Shown: positions 22,309 through 31,792 of the stretch, in pieces | How positions within the stretch are numbered: position 1 is the first letter of the stretch | How the letters are laid out: every line of letters starts with the position of its first letter | Origin: Euborellia annulipes | Taxonomy: Eukaryota; Arthropoda; Insecta; Dermaptera; Anisolabididae | Length of the DNA: 64,000 nucleotides | Reading direction: 5' to 3' | NCBI GenBank assembly: GCA_023213315.1 | Contig: JAKCPI010014840.1 | Span: 18,501-82,500, forward strand | Translations under genes and position numbers: made by a program | Notes under the pieces: generated by a model | Databases searched by the model: none | What the model saw: the letters and a program-made list of their open reading frames with translations, nothing else | Told to the model about the DNA's origin: nothing

Positions 22309-22935
22309 AGGACCCGATTTTTAGGTTCGATTCGACTCGTTTTTAGGTTTTTGTAACACCCAAAATAGGTTTTTTTAAGTTTTCGTCCGGTAAAACGCAT
22401 TTAGGTGATTTTAGGTACGGCTCGTCTCGTTTTTAGGTTTTTGAAACTCCCAAAATAAGTTGTTTTTTTTAGGTTAACGCCCAATAAAACGCATTGGGGG
22501 AAAAAAAAGTTTTAATTAATTTTAAATATGTACAGAAATTTGTAAAAAAATATTATTTTAATTATAATTTTTTTTTTTTTTTAATTTTAAAAAATATAAT
22601 TGTAAAATTTTTATGGGAAAAAAGTTTTATTTAATTTTAAATACCTATGTACAAAAATTATTAAAAAGTAAAAAATACAAAAAATTACAGGTACCTAAAA
22701 CATTAAAAATTTTTTTTCTCAATCTAAAAGCACCAATAAATTAAAAAAAAATCTCGGTAGATGAGTTTTCTAATTTAGGTGATTTTAGGTGGCCCGAACC
22801 CATTTAGGTTTTTTTTTTTTAGGTTTTTCAAATTTGGTTAAACAACTCCAGAACACATGAGTCGAAAAAGTAATTTGTCCATTTCGCGTTTGGAGTCAAG
22901 GAAAAAAAAGGTGAAAACCTAAGAATCCGGTCCCT
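22309..22935. mobile_element. TIR element with internal tandem units
   Basis: Ends AGGACCCGATTTTTAGGTT (left) and the complement AGGGACCGGATTCTTAGGTT (right), with flanks TATTATTA/AATTATTA suggesting an 8-bp duplication. The left part holds two units of about 95 bp (TTTTAGGTTCGATTCGACTC..., then TTTTAGGTACGGCTCGTCTC...). Non-coding. Confidence 0.65.
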
Positions 22936-22954
22936 AATTATTACAAAGGAAAAG

Positions 22955-23049
22955 AGGGGATGTCAGGAACACAAACAGGATAGCCTCTATCAAGTGAAAA
23001 TCCCAATCCAAGAAAACCTTTCGGCTTTAATTAGATAATGCCATCATTA
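22955..23049 (-). repeat. Repeat with CTAATGATGGC...GCCGAAAG motif
   Basis: Shares GGATGTCAG, ACAGGATAGCC and TCAAGTGAAAATCCCAAT with the pair flanking the mariner element (26260-26330, and 26890-26998 inverted). Confidence 0.55.
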
Positions 23050-23167
23050 GCATTAAAAATTTTTGTTTTTGTATTATTTTATAAAATGGGGGGGAGGGGG
23101 GGAGGCGTCATATAAAAAAATATTTTTTTTAAGGGAGGCGTGGTAACATAAAGTTTGGAAACCACTG
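23050..23167. mobile_element. Partial hAT-type MITE
   Basis: AAGGGAGGCGTGGTAACATA and AAGTTTGGAAACCACTGG match the right-hand end (in reverse) of the 46-kb MITE. The left end runs into G-rich low-complexity sequence and is not defined. Confidence 0.6.
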
Positions 23168-23329
23168 GTTTAGCCTATGCCAGTCAAGAGTTGCTTTTAT
23201 ATTGATCCCGGGTGACATAATTCCAAATCCAAATTTTCTTCTGCGCAAGTGAATGATTCCTATCTCGCTAACCGGAGAGAAAAGATGCAGCTTTTCGTTG
23301 CATTATGCTAAAGCTATTTTATTCTTTTA

Positions 23330-23470
23330 TTTAAAATCTTTCGGCCATTTAGACCCCGTCCCTATTTCAATTGTTTACTAGCCAATTCAATTGAAATAAA
23401 TTTTTTTGCCTGGCACTAAAAGCTAATGATTCACCTATGAGTCACAGGTCAAGGCATTTAAATGAATTTT
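23330..23470 (-). mobile_element. SINE-B copy
   Basis: Read on +: AATCTTTCGGCCATTTAGAC, CCCGTCCCTATTTCAATTG, then CCAATTCAATTGAAATAAAT and a degraded head. Opposite in orientation to the EXT1 exon. Confidence 0.6.
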
Positions 23471-23515
23471 ACTTCAAAAATTTTTATGTCAAATATTCCT
23501 ACTAACTAAATGAGT

Positions 23516-24126
23516 TTAAGAGGGTTCAGTAGTGTAGATGTTACGCATGTTTTTCCCGATAAGAGGGCGTTGTGAGTCTTAAAAAGTAAGCAAAAAAAAA
23601 AACATCTATTACGAAAGTTTGCCAAGAGATGTCAGAGTGGTAGCTAATATTTTAATGCATTTAGTTGATTTTCATTTATCCTTTATAAATGTTATTAAAT
23701 ATCATGTATCTTTTATAAAAGCATATAAATAATAAAGATATAGGCTAATGGTGTACCGGCTAGTTTATTAGACTAGCCTGCCATCTTTCGCAAGAGTGAT
23801 GAACTATTTGACACATAATTTTTAAATATATCTACTGAGCTTATTTTAAAATTTTCTTAATTAATATGTGATTAATAATAGCAATAAATTCATTTTTTTT
23901 AATTTCATTTAAAAAAAATTTAAGATTATTGGGGCAGATTGTTTTTTTGTATTTGCTTCATAACAAAAAAATTAATTTCCTTAATTTTTTAATAAGTCAT
24001 TATAAAAATTATACCTTTCTGACCCAATAATCCCTTATGAATATAATTCATTTAAAAAAAAAACCTCATTGAAAAATTCATTAAAATAGTCTAGTTTTTT
24101 CTAAAGTACGTTTAGACGCCGCTTAA
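23516..24126. mobile_element. TTAA-flanked MITE, family 2, copy with clipped right TIR
   Basis: Starts at TTAA 23516-23519 with GAGGGTTCAGTAGTGTAGAT. At the right end the text goes from GTTTAGACGCCGC straight to TTAA (24123-24126), so the last part of the right TIR (CCTGAACCCCC in the other copy) is lost. Confidence 0.75.
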
Positions 24127-24273
24127 TTTATTTCCAGTCAAATTTGGTCAATTTTGCAATCGTCCAATTATTTTGGAAATAAATTTGGTTTGTCCATGTT
24201 TTAGGCATTTAAAATTACTGTATTCTAGGTAGATTAATATTCATAATAACCTTCACATTATTTATTTTAAACT

Positions 24274-24345
24274 AGACGCAAGCCCCGCCTTCGGCGGGGC
24301 TTTCCGTCTAGCGGGGGGCTGCGCCCCCTGGACCCCTTGCTCGTC
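24274..24345. repeat. Two GC-rich hairpins
   Basis: GCCCCGCCTTCGGCGGGGC is a perfect hairpin with a TTCG-type loop, and GGGGGCTGCGCCCCC is a second. They sit between ACTAGACGCAA and GGACCCCTTGCTCGTCTAC in otherwise AT-rich DNA. A weaker relative is at 3988-4022 (CTAGTCGGCCGCC, AGCGGGC, GACGAG). Confidence 0.75.
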
Positions 24346-24539
24346 TACTTATATACATACCGGTACATACATTTTCCCTTTTCATTTTTATATGTAGATA
24401 TTATTTTAGCGGTTAATTATTCATGAACTTAAGATTTTTTGTGAATCATATCCTTTCCGGGACTCCCCCGGTACACAGACAAAAAATTTACGCCGATATT
24501 TTAGAATTCAAAATGTAAATAAATAAAAAAAAAATCGTA

Positions 24540-24585
24540 AACATGGGTAAATATTTATATTTTGTTACCATGGCGCTATCCCTGA
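24540..24585 (+). repeat. PC repeat fragment
   Basis: ACATGGGTAAATATTTATAT followed by TTTGTTACCATGGCG, a piece of the PC body, preceded by CGCCGATATTTTAGAATTCA as in the 30-kb copy. Confidence 0.6.
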
Positions 24586-24704
24586 GGCCTGATTGGTTGT
24601 TTCACACATCGGACACCCTCTTAGCCTTTTATATATAAGTATGATGTTTGAAATATTATTATTAGGAGAATTTTTAATTATAGACCACATTTTTGTATTA
24701 AATA

Positions 24705-24879
24705 TTTATTAAAAATATATAAATACTGTACAACGTAACTGCTTATTCTGCAGCCGTTATCAGCACTGTGCACTTGCTCCGACTCAAGTGAACTGAGTCG
24801 GAGCAAGTGCACAGTGCTTGATAACGGCTGCAGAATAAGCAGTTGAAACGTTGTACAGTATTTATATATTTTTAATAAA
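24705..24879. repeat. Palindrome, about 82-bp arms
   Basis: Arms 24705-24786 and 24794-24879 are nearly complementary around CTCAAGTGAACTGAG. The right arm reads TTGATAACGGCTGCAGAATA followed by AGCAGTTGAAACG. Outside it, 24655-24704 has an inverted match at 25129-25190. Confidence 0.85.
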
Positions 24880-25650
24880 TTATTATTATTATTATTTAAT
24901 AATTGTTGGCCCTGGCCAAAAAAGCCTTTAAGCCAGTCCCCAGTTTACAACAGGTTACATTTGCTTTTATAATATACGCTTATCTATAATATAATTACAA
25001 GTTTACAATTAATTAATTAAAACTAAACTTTTTAGTCTTTACAAGAACGTTCTCAGGCTCACTAAAAACTTTAGGACATTTTTCCTGACGTCCCCGTCCC
25101 CGTTTTGGTTAAAACTTTCTAGTAGTAGTTTAATAAATATTTAATACAAAAATGTGGTCTATAATTAAAAATTCTCCTAATAATTCACATTATTTAGTTT
25201 ACTGTATTTACTTTCTATAAAATTGATTTATTCTAATATAAACAAATAATCCACTTGTTATAAAAGTAAAATAATTATTTGTTGTTTAATTACTTATTTA
25301 TTTGATTGAATTTAGAGGGAGAAAGAGGGAGGTAAAATGTCCGCAGGTGATTTTAGACAACAAAGAGAAGATCCTTTTCTCTCTTATCCCTTTTAGAAAC
25401 TTCAAAGTCCTCTTGAAAGGGTCCTCAAAGTCCCTTTTAGTCCCTTCTCTATCAATTCAAGATGATCATCCCCTCTTACTAGGCAAATAATTGATTATTT
25501 ATGTTAATCCCATTAAACGAAATGCATGCATGTTTACATACAAAAGGAAAGAAAATCTTTCTCAAACGGTAATTTAATTTTTCTATTCATAAAATAAATA
25601 AATTTTTTATAATAAAATTCTTCTGGTAGACGTGTCTGTATTTTAGAATA

Positions 25651-25930
25651 AAAAAAAAAAAGAGAGGGCGGGATAAAAGTTAAGACACCCCAAGACAGAG
25701 AGAAGTTGTATATAAATACGTCAGTCAGTCAGTGAATATAAAATAGGCAACGTATTTATATTAAAATGAAGGGGGGGGGCCCCGGCGGGGGGCCCTGGGG
25801 GCGTGAAAAAAAAAAAAAAGAGAGAGGGCGGGATAAAAGTTAAGACACCCCAAGACAGAGAGAAGTTGTATATAAATACGTCAGTCAGTCAGTGAATATA
25901 AAATAGGCAACGTATTTATATTAAAATGAA
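25651..25930. repeat. Tandem duplication separated by a 35-bp GC block
   Basis: AGAGAGGGCGGGATAAAAGT through ATTTATATTAAAATGAA occurs at 25661-25770 and 25821-25930 with no visible difference. They are split by a G/C run block (25771-25805) and an A-run. Confidence 0.85.
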
Positions 25931-26342
25931 TTTAATGTTAAAAAAAGAAATTTTATAATAATAATGTTTTCTTGATAAAAAAAAAATTTCCTTTGATAAA
26001 AATGGTTCAAAAAGAAGCCAGACAGAAGTGATATTTGAATATAAAAATTTTTTTATCCACTAATAGTAGCTATGTGTTGTTCACTCTGTAGTAGAGTGGG
26101 GACGCATTTTAAAATCTATAAGTCGGTATTCAGAAATGCATTTTAAGAAAAATTTTAACTTAAGATGAATTTTACTATGCCTTTTATTATACATTTTTTA
26201 TTTAAATCCTATAAAAAAAAAAAAAAAAAAAAAAAATAGAGAAATTTAAGGATGTTTTAGAGGATGTTAGCCAAACAGGATAGCATCTATCAACTCTAAC
26301 AACTATAACTATAACAACTCTATCTGCATTTCCATATATTAG

Positions 26343-26874
26343 TACGAGGGCAGGTCAATAAGTCCGTGACTTTTTGAATGATACACAGGTTTTTGGATAA
26401 AAAATTATTTTATTTTTCAACGTAGTTTCCTTTGAGCTCGATACACTTTGTCCAACGTTTCTCCAATTTTTTTTATCCCTTTCAAAAAATAAGATTTGTC
26501 GGGGCATCAAAATAGTTATTTGTTTGTGAGATACTTTCATCGTTGGAGTCAAATCTCTTACCGCTGAGCCATTTTTTCAGGTTTGGAAACAAGAAATAGT
26601 GACTCGGGGCTAAATCCGGAGAATAGGGCGGATGAGGGAGCAATTCGTATCCCAATTCATGGATTTTTGTCATGGAAACTGCACATGTTTGCACCCTTGC
26701 ACTTCTTCTCAAATCACGAGGTAGTCTGCTATTAATGGATGTCAAACAAAAACTAAAAGACTCAAATTTCGACAGGAGTCAGCTGATAGTTGCCTGCTGA
26801 CAGGAGCAGTGTTGCCATTTCAGTTAAGAGGCGGGAAATTCAAAAAGTCAAGAACTTAATGACCTGCCCTTGTA
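26343..26874 (-). mobile_element. Internally deleted mariner element
   Basis: About 532 bp bounded by TA dinucleotides. The left end (TACGAGGGCAGGTCAATAAG...) and the right end (its complement is TACAAGGGCAGGTCATTAAG) form TIRs of more than 30 bp. The element holds only the C-terminal part of a mariner transposase on the minus strand, so it is far shorter than a typical 1.3-kb mariner. It sits inside a palindromic repeat whose flanks reappear on both sides (26260-26342 and 26875-26998). Confidence 0.9.
26355..26745 (-). pseudogene. Mariner transposase C-terminal fragment, frameshifted
   Basis: The minus-strand frame from 26745 reads ARVQTCAVSMTKIHELGYEL, followed by HPPYSPDLAPSHY and FLFPNLKKWLSGKRF, the hallmark region of mariner (DD34D) transposases. 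The second catalytic Asp (normally HDNARxH) is lost at the deletion join, where the text reads RRSARVQT. The third catalytic Asp, normally the D of APSD, is His here (residue 49 of this frame). The frame ends at 26482, and the remaining C terminus (FFERDKKNW and on) continues in another frame to 26355, showing a frameshift. The protein cannot be active. The TIRs could still be recognised in trans by an intact relative. Confidence 0.9.
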
Positions 26875-27203
26875 ATTGAGCCTATATTCTCATAAGAGCT
26901 GATAATGGCGTTATAAAATTAAAGCTAGAACGTATTCTTTTATTGGGATTTTCATTCGATACAGGCTATCCCTCTTTGCTGACATCCTTCCTTTTATTTA
27001 TTTAAAATAAATGGGTTCGTCTCTGAGGCATACAGCTTATTAGTTATTATGTTATTTGGATTGCCTGCTTTTCCATAACTAAAAACGCAAGTAATTTTTT
27101 TTATCGAACTTGAATGTATTTATTCCAAAGTAGTGACTGTGATTATATAGATGGATAATTATAGATAGGAGCAGTCAATAAAAAAGACTCTGTATACAGG
27201 TTT

Positions 27204-27304
27204 TAATCTCGGAGACGTTTCGGTTCTTTTAATTTAAGAGCCATCCTAATCTAAGGACCCTCTAAGGCTCTTAAATTAAAAGAACCGAAACGTCTTCGAG
27301 ATTA
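27204..27304. repeat. Palindrome, 39-bp arms
   Basis: TAATCTCGGAGACGTTTCGG ... AAGAGCC (27204-27242) pairs with GGCTCTTAAATTAAAAGAAC ... TTCGAGATTA (27266-27304). Each arm carries a GAAACG motif. It lies beside a GATGGATAATTATAG family segment. Confidence 0.8.
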
Positions 27305-27357
27305 GAGGTAGAGTAAAAAAACAATAAACAAATTTGTTATTTTGAAAATTTAAAACT

Positions 27358-27424
27358 CTACCGTGCTGGCCTTTTATTCCAAGGGTCGCTGGTTTGGATC
27401 CCAGGCAGTCCAATGATGATTCAA
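27358..27424 (+). mobile_element. SINE-A head fragment
   Basis: CCGTGCTGGCCTTTTATTCC, AAGGGTCGCTGGTTTGGATC and CCAGGCAGTCCAATGAT match the tRNA-like head of SINE-A; the rest is absent. Confidence 0.6.
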
Positions 27425-27589
27425 AAAAATATAATGAATATTCGTGAAAGTGTTAACAATCTGTTATTTTATTTTCAATACTATATATAATATTTATATT
27501 CATAAGATATCGCATGAGAAAAAAAAAAACTAAAGTAGTTTTGAGGGTTTATTATTAAGAGAAGAGTGGACATGTGTTATCCTTTTGGT

Positions 27590-27770
27590 GAGATCCGCTT
27601 CGATATTGACTGTGATCATAAAAGGGGTCCCGAGGGATTGAATTGCATCCCAATGGAAGGGGGCAAAAAGTCACCACACACACACACCATCGATCGAATG
27701 TATCGATAACATCGGCTTCCCCTCTACGGGTCATTTCCTTTTCCCTCAGACAAGTTTAACAATCTTCTAA
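27590..27770. promoter_or_regulatory. Candidate regulatory segment with a DRE-like TATCGATA
   Basis: ATCGATCG (27689-27696) and TATCGATA (27701-27708) lie together in a non-repeated, GC-balanced block about 1.2 kb upstream of the EXT1 exon. TATCGATA is the DREF core element of insects. A single site could be chance. Confidence 0.25.
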
Positions 27771-28059
27771 TGTTTTATTATGTGGAATTTTATTATACGT
27801 GAGATGAGAGAGATGAAGAATTTTCCGATATATATTTGCTCGATTAATATTTTAAATATTTTAACTTGAAACTATTATATATATATTTTTTTTTATATAT
27901 AAAATTTATCACCAAATTTTTTATCACTTGATTTGATTTATTTTTTCCAATATAAACTTAATCTATAAATTCTCTAGAGAAGCCTATGAAATTTTATAAA
28001 ATTTCAATTGAATTTACATATTGACGTCACCCGGAAACAAGAAAAAGGTGTAGTTAAAT

Positions 28060-28272
28060 ATTTTTCGAGATCTACCAGGTATATATTTGAATCAGATATT
28101 AGTATTCAAAATGCCTCGATTGGACTTAACTAGTCATAGATATATTTAACAAGGCTGTGAGTGTTCTTTATTGGCGAGGCCAAACGCCACATGGCCCCCG
28201 GGAATCGAACCCAGGATCACCAGCCTATACGGGGCATCGGTGTGCTGTCCATTGCACCAGGCCACCGGATCT
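28060..28272 (-). mobile_element. SINE-C copy (minus), head-to-head pair
   Basis: Minus strand: head GGCCTGGTGCAATGGACAGC, B box GGTTCGATTCC, then TTTGGCCTCGCCAATAAAG, CTTGTTAAATATATC and a tail ATTTTGAATACTAATATCTG. A near-identical copy faces it from 28351, leaving about 78 bp between the heads. Confidence 0.75.
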
Positions 28273-28350
28273 TTAATATTTCTCACTTACACGTGTTTGC
28301 ACGGTTAACTTACATAAGGGGAAGTGAGTTTTATTGGTGTAGGTCGAGGG

Positions 28351-28476
28351 TCCGGAGGCCTGGTGCAATGGACAGCACACCGATGCCTCGGATAGGCTGG
28401 AGATCCTGGGTTTGATTTTCGGGGGTCATGGAGCGTTTGGCCTCGCCAATAAAAACACTCACAATCTTGTTAAAGA
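28351..28476 (+). mobile_element. SINE-C copy (plus), head-to-head pair
   Basis: Head GAGGCCTGGTGCAATGGACA, B-box-like GGTTTGATTTTC, then GCGTTTGGCCTCGCCAATAA and AATCTTGTTAAAG. Lacks the tail seen in the facing copy. It lies about 440 bp upstream of the EXT1 exon. Confidence 0.75.
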
Positions 28477-28914
28477 AAAAGGTGGCTGTAGATGACTCTT
28501 TACTCAACATTTCTGACCAATTTCCTAAGCTTTTTTTTTTCTATTGTGAATGACAAGTTTCACCTCTCTGGTGTGGAGTACACGGAGTTTTTTTTTTTTT
28601 TTCATATTATTTATATTTTTTCGGCTTCTGTTGCATTAAGATTTCATATTGATAGGCCTCTCAATGCTTTTTGTTCCTCCTAGTCAAGCAGACTTAGTAG
28701 CAGGGCCGAATTTGAGAGTATGCCTGCTATAATTTACAAATTTTTGTATCGTTTGAGTCTCATGGTCCAGAATAGGCCAAGAGATAAATAAAATTAAAAA
28801 AAAAAAAAAACGCGCCATTCAGTCTTTTTTCTTTACCTCTATTTAATTTTTTTTTTTTAAGGATAAATTTGTCTTTAATGATACTAATGAAAATTTGCCT
28901 GTTTTATGTTGCAG

Positions 28915-29116
28915 ATACGACTATGAAGTTTTACTTCAGAACTCGACATTCTGTCTAGTACCACGGGGCCGACGACTTGGTTCGTTCCGGTTCCTGGAGG
29001 CCCTTCAAGCGGGCTGCGTTCCTGTGTTGCTGAGCAACGGTTGGGCGTTGCCCTTCGCCCAGCGCATCGACTGGACCTCCGCCGCCGTCTGGGCCGATGA
29101 ACGACTCCTCCTACAG
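28915..29116 (+). CDS. EXT1: EXT1/tout-velu internal exon (exostosin, GT47 domain)
   Basis: Internal exon of the heparan sulfate co-polymerase EXT1, a type II Golgi membrane glycosyltransferase that works with EXT2 to add alternating GlcA and GlcNAc. The exon begins after a polypyrimidine-like tract and TGTTGCAG acceptor and ends at CAG|GTAGGC. It starts with the third base of a split Arg codon (phase 2) and then holds 67 whole codons, ending in phase 0. The peptide carries the conserved exostosin block [14 protein letters not shown], then [17 protein letters not shown] and, at the end, WADERLLLQ. This is the part of the GT47 domain that is nearly invariant in animals. The Gly-Cys and Trp-Ala-Asp-Glu choices look arthropod-like. 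The exon is GC-rich against very AT-rich flanks, as expected for a constrained exon. No upstream or downstream EXT1 exon was recognised in the window, so the introns must be long. EXT1 is preferred over EXT2 or EXTL because of the whole block. No stop or frameshift is present. Confidence 0.95.
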
Positions 29117-30043
29117 GTAGGCTGCTGCTGCTACTTTATCAACTATGTCTTTCTACCTTACCTACCTCAATTTTTATACTACGATTGACATATTCCCTTA
29201 AAAAAAAAAAAAAAAACAATCTCCTGTCGATATATTTATTTGTTATTATTAAATTAAAATACATTATTAAGTGATATCTTTTTAGACACCTGAAGGAAAA
29301 TGGAAAATCACTCACGAAACTTCTACGAATCGATGGGAAAAATAGGCCATGTTATTTTTTTTTAATCAATAATTTTATTTATTATTCAGTATCTTCGATA
29401 GTTAATGGAAATTGTTTAGTTTTTAATCAGCTAATCTTTTTTCTATCACTCTCATTTATTTACCTTTTTTTTTAATTTATTTAAGCTCTTTTTCGGCCAT
29501 TTAGACCCCTCTATATTAAAATAATCGGAAGCCACTCAACTGTAATATATTTTTGTTGTATGAGATATATGCGAATCTCTGATCCTCTGACCCCTAGCAA
29601 AAGAGGCATATTTTCCTTATTATAGCTACTTATCACGATATGGATTTTGCGTGGCGCCCTTTAATCGCTAACCCCACAACTGCTTGCTGCATCTATTAAA
29701 CAAAAAATTTATTATACCTTTTTCACCTGAAGAAAAATTAAATTTTCGGATTTAAAAAAAAAAAAATTGAAGTAATTTCAGTTGGTATTTTTGATTTGTC
29801 AAAAATTTTTTATAGTGGATCATACATTTGTACTGTATATTAAATTTATAATAATTACATTAAGAAAAATTTAATAAATTTATTAGACCCATTTAGCAAT
29901 ATCAGTCCTCGGTGGCTTGGTTCAACCAAACACAATACAAATTTAAAGAGAATTTCAAAAAAAAAGAATCTGAAAGAAGTAAAGGTGATATACTATTTAC
30001 ACGGTGAAATTATCATTAATTTTGAATTTTTGGAAACATTTTT
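29117..30043 (+). other. Presumed EXT1 intron, start
   Basis: Begins with the donor GTAGGC. Apart from a degraded SINE-B, the sequence is AT-rich with no exon-like stretch. The next EXT1 coding block was not found here or further downstream. Confidence 0.6.
29474..29625 (-). mobile_element. SINE-B copy in the EXT1 downstream flank
   Basis: TTATTTAAGCTCTTTTTCGG and CCATTTAGACCCCTCTATAT, followed by a degraded linker and head. It lies in the presumed EXT1 intron about 360 bp past the exon. Confidence 0.55.
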
Positions 30044-30664
30044 TAAAAAATCTGGTGTGCTGGTCGCACAGCACATAACTTTCTCTTACCTTCTGTAATC
30101 GAAAGTTGCTTTCTGTGCTTGTCACACCAGATTTTTTGTGTAGACATATATTTAGTTTCCGCCGATATATTAAAATTCAAGATGTAAAATTTATAAACAT
30201 GGGAAAATATTTATATTTTGTTAACCTATGAAATTCAAGAGTAAAGTGTGCTTCAAACAATTTTGAGAGCAAAATGAGAATATACATTTTAAAGAACAAC
30301 TAAAAAATAATTGATTTATGAATTTTAATCAAAATCAATAGGGCAAATTTTGAGAAAATCGAAAAAAAAAAAATGAAAAAGTACATCAGTAAAGTACTAG
30401 TACTTGTTGGCCAATTTTGTTCAAAAGCTTTGTGTCAGTGCGGTGCCTAACTTAAATATAAAATTTCAACCTCCTGGCTCTTATAGTTGTTGAAATATTT
30501 TGTTCACAGACAGACAGACCGTGTCGCGAAAACCACTTTTTTTGATTCAGTGGACCTCAAAACTTGTATATCCATCAAAATCTTGACATCGAATTTTTGA
30601 CATGAATCTAATACCGTACTTTCTTTCTATATATATTAACATATATAGAGGTAAGAGAAAATAA
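30044..30664 (+). repeat. PC repeat, full-length copy downstream of the EXT1 exon
   Basis: Long hairpin 30047-30137, the body, the CAGACAGACAGACC tract, TTTTTTGATTCAGTGGACCT and the short hairpin CTTTCTTTCTATATATATTA ... AGGTAAGAGAAAAT. Confidence 0.8.
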
Positions 30665-30779
30665 AAATAAACATTTTGATTATTTCTTTATTAATTTGAA
30701 CTAAGTAATATTGTTAGTAGGATGCACTCATATACTAACATCTAATTGGTCCGAAATAATCTCATTATCCAAATGCCTT

Positions 30780-30884
30780 AGAGAATAGAGTGGGCCAATA
30801 GTGAGAGAGAGGGAATTTCAATTCAATCAAGTGGAATGACTGACTCTACATGCTCCATCTCACTCTAGGCGTGATTGAATGACT

Positions 30885-30917
<33 letters not shown>

Positions 30918-31130
30918 AAAGCGTAAAGTAATGGACATCACATTCGCGCACACCAAGTGAGGGAAACATTAACACAAGTTCAAATTCACACCTGACGAAA
31001 GTAATTCATTCTATAAAACAACACACATCCACGATAACTATACGATGACCAAGTCGGCTCCACTTTTCATTAGTGTCACATCGCAGACACATTTCAAAAA
31101 TAAAATATGTTTATTAATTAAATGGTCAAT
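30780..31130. other. Non-repeated block around an (AG)n run
   Basis: Includes GGAATGACTGACTCTACATG and GAATGACTGTAG on either side of the AG run, then ACGATGACCAAGTCGGCTCC. No frame, no repeat family; function unknown. Confidence 0.2.
30889..30915. repeat. (AG)n microsatellite
   Basis: A perfect AG run. Similar AG or CT runs lie at 1718-1738, 2000-2021, 2459-2475, 52766-52803, 54511-54531, 61498-61513 and 63808-63834. Confidence 0.9.
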
Positions 31131-31636
31131 GAGGGAGAAACGAGGAAATAGGCCATGTGGAAAATGCAATAAAATATTATCAACTCTTGTTGCTTTAAGT
31201 ATTAGATAACTTGATGGTTTTTAATTGAGGGGGAGGGGGAATGAATTGGTAAACAATTTCTTTTTTTATTTAAGCATAGATATAATTAAAATATTCCTTT
31301 CGCAGGCTTAAATCTTCCTTATAGACATAATTGTAAATTTTCTAAGTTTCAATTAGTTGGAGAAACCTTCATTGAACTAGCAAGAAAACCTACTGAATGG
31401 CACGGTAAAATGTAATTTAAAAAATAATTTTTAAAATAACTAAATTGCTTTCAAATTAAATATTTAGACCAGTAATAAAAAATTCGGGTGAATCGGATCA
31501 ACAATTTTTTTTTCGTCAGCCGGTCTTTATTAAACTAAAATAATTTAAATATGTTAATAAATAAGAAATTATAGGTCTATATAATATTTAAGAATAATAA
31601 AATATCGCGTATGTGAGCCGTGAAACGAAAATTTAT

Positions 31637-31792
31637 ATAATTAAATATTTATTAATTCATATACCCGAAAAAAGTAAGGGTGTGATCTAGTGGTAAGAGC
31701 ACTCCGAGTAAAAATTGGAGGAACCGTGGTTCAACTCCCGGCGGCAGACCCTTACTCTTTTCGAGTATATGAATTAATAAATATTTAATTAT
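31637..31792 (+). repeat. Palindrome enclosing a tRNA-like sequence
   Basis: Arms of 45 bp (31637-31681 and 31748-31792) match with two to three mismatches. The 66-bp loop is tRNA-like: A-box TGATCTAGTGGT, an ACTCC...GGAG arm and B box GGTTCAACTCC. The GTAAGGG/CCCTTAC ends act as an acceptor-like stem that merges with the arms. It could be a tRNA pseudogene or SINE head in a fold-back element; the anticodon arm is irregular, so it is not called a functional tRNA. Confidence 0.7.

Larger units (their letters stand above)
26255..26998. repeat. Inverted repeat pair that hosts the mariner element
   Basis: GGATGTTAGCCAAACAGGAT and AGCATCTATC (26264-26294) on the left have inverted relatives GATACAGGCTATCC ... 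GCTGACATCC (26958-26988) on the right. The mariner at 26343-26874 inserted between them. The right part has GCTGATAATGGCG ... GCTAGAACG. Confidence 0.6.
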
